Assembly (NCBI GenBank): GCA_943369755.1
Contig: CALROG020000031.1
Span: 1 to 48,487 of the forward strand
Source: CALROG01 sp943369755
GTDB lineage: Bacteria; Pseudomonadota; Gammaproteobacteria; Burkholderiales; Burkholderiaceae_C
Direction: 5' to 3'
DNA length: 48,487 bases
Below the pieces are notes generated by a model. The model searched no databases. It saw nothing but the letters and a program-made list of their open reading frames with translations, and was not told the DNA's origin. Made by a program: the position numbers and the translations under genes. This document shows positions 17,290 through 25,420 of this stretch, piece by piece (within the stretch, counting starts at the first letter, position 1; each line of letters opens with the position of its first letter).

Positions 17290-17304
17290 TGGCACGACTT
17301 ATGC
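17290..17304 (+). promoter_or_regulatory. Sigma54 (-24/-12) promoter of amt
   Basis: TGGCACGACTTATGC: GG (17291-17292) and GC (17303-17304) are separated by exactly 10 bp, as required for RpoN promoters. The -24 half TGGCACG is perfect; the -12 half is TATGC instead of TTGC. The GC lies 40 bp before the amt ATG. Together with the upstream NtrC dyad it indicates nitrogen-limitation control. Confidence 0.75.
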
Positions 17305-17344
17305 GTTGACGGAGAGAGTCGGGCAGTAAACAACAGGAGTTGCC

Positions 17345-18826
17345 ATGCGCAAAGCCGGGGGTCAATTCATCGGGGTGATGGCGATATGGTTCGGGTGTCA
17401 CATCATGGCCCTGGCGCAGAGTCCGGCTGGGGTTGCGCCCCCCGAAGCCGCGGCCAGTGGGCTGGACGCCGCCAGTGTGGCGCAACCGGCGGCCGTGACC
17501 GCAGCAACCCCGGTTGCCGCCACGGCGCCGGCCGCCGCGCCCTCAAGTGCCGCGCCGCCAAACGCCGCCGTGCCCGCGCCCCTGACAAAGCCCGGCTTGG
17601 TTGCGCAAGACAGCCTGAATGCTGCGGACACCGCCTGGATGATGACGTCAACCGCGTTGGTGTTACTCATGACACTGCCCGGTATTGCCCTTTTCTATGC
17701 CGGAATGGTGCGCAAGAAAAGCGTCATCAACACGATGGCCTGCGTGGTGGCCATTGCCGCCATGGTCAGCTTGCTGTGGTACGCGGCGGGCTACTCATGG
17801 GCGTTCACGCCAGGGAATAGCTGGATTGGGGGTGACGACCGCATGTGGTTCGTGGGGCTGGACTACCTCAAGGAAAGCGGCAAGGTGGCGGTCAGCCATA
17901 TCGCGCCCAACATACCCGAGTCGGTCTATTCGATGTACCAGCTGACGTTTGCCATCATCACGGCGGCGCTGGTGGTTGGTGCATTTGTGGAACGGATGAA
18001 GTTCTCGGGAATGCTCTGGTTTATTGGGATGTGGTCGCTGTTCGTGTATGCGCCAATTGCCCATTGGGTCTGGGAGCCGGGCGGCTGGCTCGCCAAGTTG
18101 GGTGCCCTGGACTTTGCCGGCGGCTCGGTGGTCCACATTAACGCCGGGGTCTCGGGGCTGGTCTGCGCCTACTTCCTTGGTCCGCGACGCGGCTATGGCC
18201 GCGAGGCGTTCGAACCCTTCAATCTGGGGCTAACCATGGCCGGTGCGGGGCTGCTGTGGGTTGGCTGGTTTGGCTTCAACGCCGGCTCTGCGGTGGCCGC
18301 CGACGGGCGGGCCGGGCTGGCGATGGCGGTGACGCACCTTGCGGCGGCGGCCGGGGCCATGTCCTGGATGTTCGGGGAATGGGTGCTGCGCGGCCGGCCA
18401 TCGCTGCTGGGCCTGTGCTCCGGCCTGGTTGCCGGGCTGGTGGCCATCACGCCCGCTGCGGGCTTTGTAACGCCCCTGTCAGCGCTGGCAATCGGCTTTA
18501 TTGCGGGGCTGGCGTGCTACTGGGGTGCAACCGGGCTAAAACGCATGCTGCGGGCAGATGACTCGCTGGATGTGTTTGGGGTGCACGGGATTGGTGGCAT
18601 CGTCGGGTCGTTGCTGACCGGCGTGTTTGCCAGCAAGGCCGTATCAGGTGTTGAGGGCAGTGTGCTGACGCAAGCCATTGGTGTGGGCGCGGTAATGCTC
18701 TACAGCCTGGTGGCAACGATGCTGCTGCTGTTTCTTACGCACTTGCTGGTGGGCTTGCGGGTCGACGAGCAAAGCGAGCTTACCGGTTTGGACATAGCGC
18801 AGCACCGCGAACGCATTGGTGCCTAG
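17345..18826 (+). CDS. amt: Ammonium transporter
   Basis: A 493-residue Amt/MEP/Rh channel for ammonium uptake. A signal peptide (1-24, ending ALA) is followed by an unusual alanine/proline-rich linker (about 25-85) before the eleven-helix core. The core has the early motif LPGIALFYAGMVRKKSVINT and both pore histidines, VVHINAGVSGLV (His near 264) and GVHGIGGIVGSLLTG (His near 412). No glnK precedes it, unlike many amt loci; instead it has its own sigma54 promoter. A small uncharacterised gene follows 26 bp after its stop, perhaps in the same transcript. Confidence 0.95.
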   Translation: MRKAGGQFIGVMAIWFGCHIMALAQSPAGVAPPEAAASGLDAASVAQPAAVTAATPVAATAPAAAPSSAAPPNAAVPAPLTKPGLVAQDSLNAADTAWMMTSTALVLLMTLPGIALFYAGMVRKKSVINTMACVVAIAAMVSLLWYAAGYSWAFTPGNSWIGGDDRMWFVGLDYLKESGKVAVSHIAPNIPESVYSMYQLTFAIITAALVVGAFVERMKFSGMLWFIGMWSLFVYAPIAHWVWEPGGWLAKLGALDFAGGSVVHINAGVSGLVCAYFLGPRRGYGREAFEPFNLGLTMAGAGLLWVGWFGFNAGSAVAADGRAGLAMAVTHLAAAAGAMSWMFGEWVLRGRPSLLGLCSGLVAGLVAITPAAGFVTPLSALAIGFIAGLACYWGATGLKRMLRADDSLDVFGVHGIGGIVGSLLTGVFASKAVSGVEGSVLTQAIGVGAVMLYSLVATMLLLFLTHLLVGLRVDEQSELTGLDIAQHRERIGA

Positions 18827-18852
18827 CGTCATCCCCTTGAAGGAGGTCTCTC

Positions 18853-19302
18853 ATGCTGGTCAGTGAAAAACTTGCCATGGCGGCGCACCTGCATGTGGTG
18901 CTTCGGCGCAAAACCGGCCGCGTCACCGACACCGAATGGATGGCCTCCAACGCCGAATACGCCGCAGAAATGGTGCGTTTTGCCCGCGCCAAGGCGCAGG
19001 AAGACGGTCATCCCGATCTGGCCGAGTGGGCCGACAAGCTGGAGCGCGCGATGCTTGAAACCACCAAACCGCCTGCCAAGCCATTGGGCCAGACGGCCTT
19101 GCAGCTCTTGCGCGAACGCGCCGTGCCGGTGGCCACTGCACCCGTTCCGCTGGCGCAGCGAGCGGCCCCGGCTGCAGACTCCGAAGGGGGGTTTTCCAGT
19201 TCCACTTTCGGCGACTCCGGTTTTCTCGACTCCACCTTTGGCGAGCGCCGCAAGAAAGTTGTAGACCCTAATGCGCCGCGTTATGTGGGGGGCATCCGCT
19301 GA
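18853..19302 (+). CDS. Hypothetical protein with STFG-repeat tail, 149 aa
   Basis: Not recognised. The start is supported by a perfect AAGGAGG 6 bp before the ATG. The first 75 residues look helical (VTDTEWMASNAEYAAEMVRF); the middle is alanine/proline-rich; the C-terminus has two STFG motifs (SSTFGDSGFLDSTFGE) and ends DPNAPRYVGGIR. No membrane segment or signal peptide is seen. It follows amt by 26 bp on the same strand, so nitrogen-related co-expression is possible, but no function can be given. Confidence 0.75.
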   Translation: MLVSEKLAMAAHLHVVLRRKTGRVTDTEWMASNAEYAAEMVRFARAKAQEDGHPDLAEWADKLERAMLETTKPPAKPLGQTALQLLRERAVPVATAPVPLAQRAAPAADSEGGFSSSTFGDSGFLDSTFGERRKKVVDPNAPRYVGGIR

Positions 19303-19306
19303 GGTG

Positions 19307-20938
19307 TCAGGCGACCGCTGCGGCGCGAATCCAGGCCGCCGCTTTCTCGGCCATCATCAAGGTTGGTGAGTTGGTGTTGCCGCTGGTGATGGTGGGCATT
19401 GCGCCGGCGTCCACCACACGCAAGCCGGCAATGCCGCGCACGCGCAACTGCGAGTCCAGCACTGCCATCGGGTCGTCGTCGCGGCCCATTTTGGTGGTGC
19501 CCACCGGGTGGAAGATGGTGGTGGCGATGTCGCCGGCCAGCCGGGCCAGCTCTTCGTCGGTATCAAATTGCGGGCCCGGCTTCCATTCTTCGGGCTGGTA
19601 CTTCGCCAGTGCGGGTTGCGCCACGATACGGCGCGTCACGCGCAGGGAATCGGCGGCCACCTTGCGGTCTTGCGCCGTGCTCAGGTAATTGGGTGCGATG
19701 GCGGGTGCGTCCTCAAAGCGTGCACTGCGGATTTGCACCGTGCCGCGGCTGGTGGGGTTGAGGTTGCACACGCTGGCCGTGAACGCCGGGAAGCTGTGCA
19801 GGGGCTCGCCAAATGCATCCAGGCTCAGGGGTTGCACATGGTATTCAAGGTTCGGGTACGGCTGCTCAGGCGTGCTGCGGGTGAACGCGCCAAGCTGAGA
19901 CGGTGCCATGCTCATCGGCCCGCTGCGCTTGAGCGCGTACTCCAGGCCAATTCTGGCCTTGCCCCAAAGCGAGTTGGCCATGGTGTTGAGGGTGGGCACG
20001 TCCTTGACCTTGAACACCGCGCGGATCTGCAAATGGTCCTGCAAGTTGGCACCCACGCCCGGCAGGTCGCTCACCACGTCAATACCGTGCTGGCGCAAAA
20101 GCGCCGCCGGGCCGATGCCCGACAGTTGCAGGATTTGCGGGGAGCCAATGCTGCCGGCACTGAGGATCACTTCGCCCGCTGCTGTGGCCGTCGCCATGCG
20201 CTCGCCCGTCCACACATTCACACCGGTGCAGCGCTTGCTGCCGTCGGGTTGGGTCTCGATCACGAGTTTGGTCACCTGGGCGGCGGTCCACAACTCAAAG
20301 TTGGGCCGGCCGTAGCAGGTGGGGCGCAGAAAGGCTTTGGCGGTATTCCAGCGCCAGCCGTTTTTCTGGTTCACTTCAAAGTACCCCACGCCCTCATTGT
20401 TGCCACGGTTGAAGTCGTCGCTGGCCGGAATGCCGGCTTGCTGCGCCGCCTGGGCAAACGCGTCCAGCACGTCCCAGCGCAGGCGTTGCTTGTCCACCCG
20501 CCATTCCCCGCCCGCGCCGTGCTGTGCGGTGGCCCCTTTGTAATGGTCTTCGTGCTGCTTGAAGCTGGCCAGCACCGTGTCCCAGCGCCAACTGGCGTCG
20601 CCGGTCAACTCGGCCCAATGGTCGTAGTCGCGGGCCTGGCCACGCATGTAAATCATGCCGTTGATGCTGCTGCACCCGCCCAGTGTCTTGCCGCGCGGGT
20701 AGCGCAGGGTGCGCCCGTTCAGGCCGGCGTCGGGTTCGGTGTTGTAGAGCCAGTCGGTGCGCGGGTTGCCGATGCAGTAAAGGTAGCCCACCGGAATATG
20801 AACCCAGTGGTAGTCGTCTTTCGGGCCCGCCTCAATCAGCAGTACCCGTTTGTGGCCCCCGGCGCTGAGCCGGTTGGCCAGCAGGCAGCCGGCGGTGCCG
20901 GCTCCGATGATGATGTAGTCGAAGTGGTTGTCGCTCAT
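19307..20938 (-). CDS. GMC family oxidoreductase (choline dehydrogenase-like)
   Basis: A 543-residue FAD-dependent alcohol oxidoreductase. The N-terminal FAD motif IIIGAGTAGCLLANRLS starts at residue 9, PRGKTLGGCSSINGMIYMRG is the GMC signature 1 region, GSIGSPQILQLSGIGP is signature 2, and the catalytic histidine is in FHPVGTTKMG near the C-terminus. The substrate is some primary alcohol; choline itself is not certain. It lies 46 bp downstream of mmsA on the same strand, so the pair may oxidise an alcohol to an aldehyde and then handle a semialdehyde-CoA step. Confidence 0.92.
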   Translation of the reverse strand: MSDNHFDYIIIGAGTAGCLLANRLSAGGHKRVLLIEAGPKDDYHWVHIPVGYLYCIGNPRTDWLYNTEPDAGLNGRTLRYPRGKTLGGCSSINGMIYMRGQARDYDHWAELTGDASWRWDTVLASFKQHEDHYKGATAQHGAGGEWRVDKQRLRWDVLDAFAQAAQQAGIPASDDFNRGNNEGVGYFEVNQKNGWRWNTAKAFLRPTCYGRPNFELWTAAQVTKLVIETQPDGSKRCTGVNVWTGERMATATAAGEVILSAGSIGSPQILQLSGIGPAALLRQHGIDVVSDLPGVGANLQDHLQIRAVFKVKDVPTLNTMANSLWGKARIGLEYALKRSGPMSMAPSQLGAFTRSTPEQPYPNLEYHVQPLSLDAFGEPLHSFPAFTASVCNLNPTSRGTVQIRSARFEDAPAIAPNYLSTAQDRKVAADSLRVTRRIVAQPALAKYQPEEWKPGPQFDTDEELARLAGDIATTIFHPVGTTKMGRDDDPMAVLDSQLRVRGIAGLRVVDAGAMPTITSGNTNSPTLMMAEKAAAWIRAAAVA

Positions 20939-20984
20939 GCCCTCGTGTCTCCGATTGTTTGTGCCTGCGAGGGCCCGCCGCGTT

Positions 20985-22526
20985 TTACTTCGCAGTGGGC
21001 ATTACAAACTCCGCGCCTTTCCCGATACTTTCAGGCCAGCGCTGCATGATGCTCTTTTGCTTGGTGTAAAAGCGCACACCTTCCTCGCCGTAGGCGTGCA
21101 TGTCACCAAACAGGCTCTTCTTCCAGCCGCCAAAGCCGTGCCAGGCCATCGGCACTGGAATTGGCACATTGATGCCCACCATGCCGACCTGGATGTGGCG
21201 TGAAAACTCACGCGCCACATTGCCGTCGCGGGTGAAGCAGCTCACTCCGTTGCCAAACTCGTGCGCATTGATCAGCGCCACAGCCTCTGCCAGGTCTTTC
21301 ACCCGCACGCAGCCCAGTACCGGGCCAAATATTTCTTCCTTGTAAATCCGCATCCCGGGGGTGACATGGTCAAACAGTGCACCGCCCAGCCAGAAGCCGT
21401 TGTCGCAGCCCTTGCCAGCGCTCGCGCCCTTGAAGTCACGGCCATCCACCACCAGAGTGGCACCTTCCTTGACGCCCTGCTCGATGTAGCCGGTGATGCG
21501 TTGGTAGGCGGCGCTGGTAACAATGGGCCCCATCTCGGCGTCCAGCTCGATACCGTTCTTGATCTTCAGGGTTTTGGCGCGCTCGGCCAGCATCGGTACC
21601 AGCTTGTCCGCCACGTCGCCCACCAGCACCGCCACGCTGATCGCCATGCAGCGTTCGCCAGCCGAGCCATAGGCGCTGCCGATCAGTGCGTCCACGGTTT
21701 GCTCCAGGTCGGCGTCAGGCATCACCACCATGTGGTTCTTGGCGCCGCCCAGGGCCTGCACCCTCTTGCCATGGCGCGCACCGGTTTCGTAGATGTAGTT
21801 GGCAATCGGCGTCGAGCCGACAAAACTCACCGCCTTGACGTCGGGGTGCAGCAGCAGTGCATCGACCGCCTCTTTGTCGCCCTGTACCACGTTGAACACG
21901 CCGTCAGGCAGGCCTGCGCGTTTCAGCAGGTCGGCCATCATCAGGCTGGCGCTGGGGTCGATCGGGCTGGGCTTGAGCACGAAGCAGTTGCCAGCGGCAA
22001 TCGCCACCGGGTACATCCACATTGGCACCATCACCGGGAAGTTGAACGGCGTGATGCCGGCCACCACGCCCAGCGGCTGGCGCAGTGTCCAGTTGTCAAT
22101 GCCGGTGGACACCTGGTCGGTGTAGTCGCCCTTGAGCAACTGCGGGATGCCGCAGGCGAATTCCACGATGTCGATACCGCGGGTAACTTCACCCTGCGCG
22201 TCGGTGAACACCTTGCCATGCTCGGCGGTGATGGCGTGGGCCAGCTTGTCGCGCTCCAGGTTCAGCAGCTCCAGAAACTTGAACATTACACGGGCGCGAC
22301 GGATCGGCGGGGTGTCGGCCCAGGCCGGGAAGGCGGCTTGCGCGGCGGCCACCGCAGCAGACACTTCCGTGTTGTTCGCCAGCGCCACCTGGCCCGTGAC
22401 AGCGCCGGTGGCGGGGTTGAACACCTCGGCGCTTCGGCCGCTTTGGCTGGGCACCAGGCGCCCGTTGATCCAGTGCTCAATGCGGGCCAGCGTGGGGGCG
22501 GGGCGGGGCAAGTCGGGTGCGTTCAT
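20985..22526 (-). CDS. mmsA: CoA-acylating methylmalonate-semialdehyde dehydrogenase
   Basis: Converts methylmalonate (or malonate) semialdehyde with NAD and CoA to propionyl-CoA (or acetyl-CoA) and CO2 in valine, thymine or beta-alanine breakdown. The chosen start (MNAPDLPRPAPTLARIEHWI) gives 513 residues; the open frame runs further upstream but would overlap the divergent LysR gene. The nucleophilic cysteine is in GSAGERCMAISVAV, and PFNFPVMVPMWM and the EEIFGPVL segment are typical of the family. The divergent LysR regulator and shared operator suggest substrate-induced expression. Confidence 0.93.
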   Translation of the reverse strand: MNAPDLPRPAPTLARIEHWINGRLVPSQSGRSAEVFNPATGAVTGQVALANNTEVSAAVAAAQAAFPAWADTPPIRRARVMFKFLELLNLERDKLAHAITAEHGKVFTDAQGEVTRGIDIVEFACGIPQLLKGDYTDQVSTGIDNWTLRQPLGVVAGITPFNFPVMVPMWMYPVAIAAGNCFVLKPSPIDPSASLMMADLLKRAGLPDGVFNVVQGDKEAVDALLLHPDVKAVSFVGSTPIANYIYETGARHGKRVQALGGAKNHMVVMPDADLEQTVDALIGSAYGSAGERCMAISVAVLVGDVADKLVPMLAERAKTLKIKNGIELDAEMGPIVTSAAYQRITGYIEQGVKEGATLVVDGRDFKGASAGKGCDNGFWLGGALFDHVTPGMRIYKEEIFGPVLGCVRVKDLAEAVALINAHEFGNGVSCFTRDGNVAREFSRHIQVGMVGINVPIPVPMAWHGFGGWKKSLFGDMHAYGEEGVRFYTKQKSIMQRWPESIGKGAEFVMPTAK

Positions 22527-22607
22527 TGGGGTTCCTCGGGCGGGTTCAGGCAAGGCCGTCAGTCTATGCCCGTCAACAGGCTTTGGAAATACGGGTTTCC
22601 TGATTAC

Positions 22608-22629
22608 ATTGTTTACTTTGCTGAACAAT
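22608..22629. promoter_or_regulatory. LysR-type operator between mmsA and the lysR gene
   Basis: A perfect 6-bp inverted repeat with a 10-bp spacer (ATTGTT 22608-22613, AACAAT 22624-22629), containing the T-N11-A pattern of LysR-type binding sites. It sits 12 bp before the proposed lysR TTG start and about 80 bp before the divergent mmsA start, so one site could serve both promoters. Confidence 0.6.
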
Positions 22630-22640
22630 CTGGAGCTGTC

Positions 22641-23561
22641 TTGGCGACCGCGTTTTCTGACCTTCACCTGCTGGGCGTGCTGGCGCAAAGCCGCAGCTAC
22701 ACCCAGGCCGCGCGGCGTCTGGGTATCTCCAAGGCCTCGGCCAGCAACCGCATTGGCGAGCTCGAGCGCGCGGTCGGGGTGCCACTGGTGCGCCGCACCA
22801 CCCGCTCGGTTGGCCTGACTGAAGCGGGCCAACAACTGGTGAATGACACCCAAGCGGCTTTCCAGCGCATCGAGCAAAGCCTTGCCAGCGTGAAAGACAT
22901 GGCGGGCCTGCCGCGCGGCTTGGTGCGGGTCAGTGCACCGGTTGCGCTGGGCCGCCAGCATGTGGCACCCACGCTACCCGCCTTCCTCAAGCGCTACCCC
23001 GAGATTCGCATCGAACTGGACCTTGGCGACCGGCTGGTAAACCTGTCGCAGGAAGGTTTTGACCTGGCCATTCGCCACACCCAGGCACCGCCCGACACCC
23101 ATGTGGCCTGGGCGCTGTGCGCCTCGCGCACGCTGCTGGTGGCCAGCCCCGACTACCTGCGCCGTGCAGGCGTGCCGTCGCACCCCTCGGAGCTGGCCGC
23201 GCACCAGTGCCTGCTGTACCTGCGTGACGGTGGCGCGCAGAGCTGGCAGTTTGTGCGTGCGCGGGCGCGCAAGGCCCCCGAGCGGGTGGTGGTGGCCGTG
23301 AACGGCCCGCTGCGGGCGAACAACAGCGAGGTGCTGCGCGAGGCGGTACTGGGCGGTTTGGGGCTGGGCTTGCTGCCCGACTTCAGCGCCTCAGTCCACC
23401 TGCACCCGCAGCGGCTGGTGCCGGTGCTGCCGAAATGGCAGCCCCAGGGCTTCTTTGGTGAAACGCTTTTCGCCATCCGGCCCTGGTCAGCCCAGGTGCC
23501 GCGGGCTGTGCAATGTTTTGTGGAGCACCTGCGTCAAAGCTTCGCGGGGGGCTTCAACTGA
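22641..23561 (+). CDS. LysR family transcriptional regulator
   Basis: A 306-residue regulator. The winged helix-turn-helix domain covers about residues 5-65 (YTQAARRLGISKASASNRIG), and the effector domain follows from about 90 (GLVRVSAPVALGRQHVAPTL). The best start is TTG at 22641, with GGAG 5 bp upstream, giving MATAFSDLHLLGV. The ATG at 22566 would add 25 residues and place the operator palindrome inside the gene. It is divergent from mmsA-GMC oxidoreductase and probably controls them. Confidence 0.9.
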   Translation: MATAFSDLHLLGVLAQSRSYTQAARRLGISKASASNRIGELERAVGVPLVRRTTRSVGLTEAGQQLVNDTQAAFQRIEQSLASVKDMAGLPRGLVRVSAPVALGRQHVAPTLPAFLKRYPEIRIELDLGDRLVNLSQEGFDLAIRHTQAPPDTHVAWALCASRTLLVASPDYLRRAGVPSHPSELAAHQCLLYLRDGGAQSWQFVRARARKAPERVVVAVNGPLRANNSEVLREAVLGGLGLGLLPDFSASVHLHPQRLVPVLPKWQPQGFFGETLFAIRPWSAQVPRAVQCFVEHLRQSFAGGFN

Positions 23562-25362
23562 GGTGGTTTGGCCAGCCCGGGGGCACGCGCACCGGCATGG
23601 TCAGCAGAATCTGCGCCATGCCCTTGCCCAGCGCGTCGTTGCGCAGGCTGGCCATGCCACCACCGTCCAGGGCTTGCTCACAGACGAAATTCATGGCGTG
23701 GATGCCGGGCACCGGGTAGCACCTGACCGGGCCTTGCACCAGATGCGCCAGCCACTGCGCCAAGCGCTGCGGCGTGAGTTGCGCCTGCAGCAAAGGCAGC
23801 CATTCGGGTCGGCGTGCGATCACCCCGATGTTGGAGGTGTTGCCCTTGTCGCCGCTGCGCGCCCAGGCGAGCTGGATGAGCGCAATCTCGACGCCCGCAA
23901 AGTCTTCATTCGCCGTTGGGGCCGCGCCGGTCGAGGCCTGCAGCCCCTCGCCAGGCTCAGCCCGCACGGGGTTATCGGATTGCCCCGTCGGCAGCTCCAC
24001 CGTATGCAGCACACCGTCCAGTTCCACCACGGGGTGCAGGCGTACTTTGTCGAGCAGAAATGCAAACTGCTTGATGCAGGGCGAGGGGCTGGGCCGCCCC
24101 GCGGCGCCGGTGGTGCCGGGTGACCAGCTCGTGCCCGCTGGCGCAATCTCGCGCGCGAACAGCTCCAGTGCCAATTTTTGCGGATGCATCACGGCGACTT
24201 GCAGCACCACCTCGCGCACCTGGGCGGTGCGCGCCTGCGGGCCAAAATTGCCCGCTTCGCTGCCCAGTACCTCAATGTGGGTGCGGCTGTAGTCGGCCAG
24301 CCCCGCCTGCCCAAAAAGCTCGCGCGTGCGCGCCAGAATTGCCTCGCCGGTGCGGCGGGCCTTGGCCGCCGCGTCAATGCCCACCACCGTGAGTTGTGCG
24401 GTACAGCGAAACCCATCAATGTAGGTGGCCGACACCTTGTAGGCGGGGCCCGGCGGCAGGCCGCGCGCGCCGGCCACATGCACCCGGTGCTCGCCCACCT
24501 GCGCCAGCGTCACCTGGGTAAAGTCGCAGCTTACGTCTGGCAGCAAGTAGCGCTGCGGGTCACCGATCTCATACAGCATCTGTTCGGCAATCACCGCGCA
24601 GTTCACCAGGCCGCCGGTGCCCTCTGGTTTTGTGGCGACAAAGTGACCGTCGGCATGGCATTCAATGACCGGGTAGCCGATGTGCGCCCAGTCAGGCACG
24701 TCTGCCCAGTCGGTGTGCAGGCCGCCCGTGGCCTGGCAGCCGCATTCGATGATGTGCCCGGCCAGGCTGCCCTGGGCCAGGCGGTCAAAGTCGCTTGCAC
24801 CCCAGCCGAACTCGTGCATCAAAGCGCCCAGCGTCACCGCGCTGTCCACGCAGCGCCCGGTAATCACAATCTGCGCGCCCGCGTCCAGCGCGCGCTTGAC
24901 CGGCAGGGCCCCCAGGTAGGCGTTGGCGGTCAGCAGTTTCTGGGGCAGGGGTGCGCCGCTTTGCAGTTCACGCGGGTCTTCGCCGCGCAGTTGCGACAGC
25001 AGGGGCGTAACGTCGTCACCCAGCACCACGGCCACTTTTACCTGCAGGCCCTGTTCAGCCGCCAGGGCGCGGATAGCCTGCGCGCAGGCCTGCGGGTTCA
25101 CGCCGCCCGCGTTGCTGATGACGCGGATTTTCTTTGCCACCACATCGTGCAGGACGGCCTTCATCGTTACCGAAACAAAGTCGGTGGCGTAGCCCAGCTC
25201 GGGGTTTTTGGCGCGCGCCGCCGCCAGAATCGACATGGTGAGCTCGGCCAGGTAGTCAAACACCAGGTAGTCCACCCCGGCGGCCACCAGCTGCGGCGCC
25301 CCCACGCAGCTATCGCCCCAAAAGCCCGAGGCCCCGCCGATGCGTACACATTGATTGCTCAT
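23554..25362 (-). CDS. atuA: AtuA family protein (acyclic terpene utilisation type)
   Basis: A 602-residue protein of the AtuA family, first described in acyclic terpene (citronellol/geraniol) breakdown; its biochemical role is not settled. The N-terminal domain (RIGGASGFWGDSCVGAPQLV, ITGRCVDSAVTLG) is followed from about residue 500 by the small AtuA C-terminal domain (LAWARSGDKGNTSNIGVIAR). The start MSNQCVRIGG is chosen by homology; 40 upstream codons are discarded. It lies 58 bp downstream of a crotonase gene on the same strand. No geranyl-CoA carboxylase gene is near, so the pathway may not be terpene degradation. The last codons overlap the end of the convergent lysR gene by 8 bp. Confidence 0.88.
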   Translation of the reverse strand: MSNQCVRIGGASGFWGDSCVGAPQLVAAGVDYLVFDYLAELTMSILAAARAKNPELGYATDFVSVTMKAVLHDVVAKKIRVISNAGGVNPQACAQAIRALAAEQGLQVKVAVVLGDDVTPLLSQLRGEDPRELQSGAPLPQKLLTANAYLGALPVKRALDAGAQIVITGRCVDSAVTLGALMHEFGWGASDFDRLAQGSLAGHIIECGCQATGGLHTDWADVPDWAHIGYPVIECHADGHFVATKPEGTGGLVNCAVIAEQMLYEIGDPQRYLLPDVSCDFTQVTLAQVGEHRVHVAGARGLPPGPAYKVSATYIDGFRCTAQLTVVGIDAAAKARRTGEAILARTRELFGQAGLADYSRTHIEVLGSEAGNFGPQARTAQVREVVLQVAVMHPQKLALELFAREIAPAGTSWSPGTTGAAGRPSPSPCIKQFAFLLDKVRLHPVVELDGVLHTVELPTGQSDNPVRAEPGEGLQASTGAAPTANEDFAGVEIALIQLAWARSGDKGNTSNIGVIARRPEWLPLLQAQLTPQRLAQWLAHLVQGPVRCYPVPGIHAMNFVCEQALDGGGMASLRNDALGKGMAQILLTMPVRVPPGWPNHLS

Positions 25363-25420
25363 ACTCTCTCCGGCGCGTCTTTTCCAGCGGCAGCCGCAGG
25401 CCGCTTCGGGGGTGGTTGTT

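Noticed and set aside
17082..17333. A small minus-strand frame of 83 codons between TSUP and amt
   Set aside because: It overlaps the amt promoter and the terminator hairpin, has no good ribosome site and no recognisable sequence; the region is better explained as regulatory DNA.
19508..21049. A 513-codon plus-strand frame opposite the GMC oxidoreductase
   Set aside because: No family motif, biased composition, and full overlap with a well-supported gene.
21261..22640. A long N-terminal extension of the LysR regulator
   Set aside because: It runs antisense through mmsA and its protein lacks any domain; the regulator begins at a normal LysR N-terminus at 22641.
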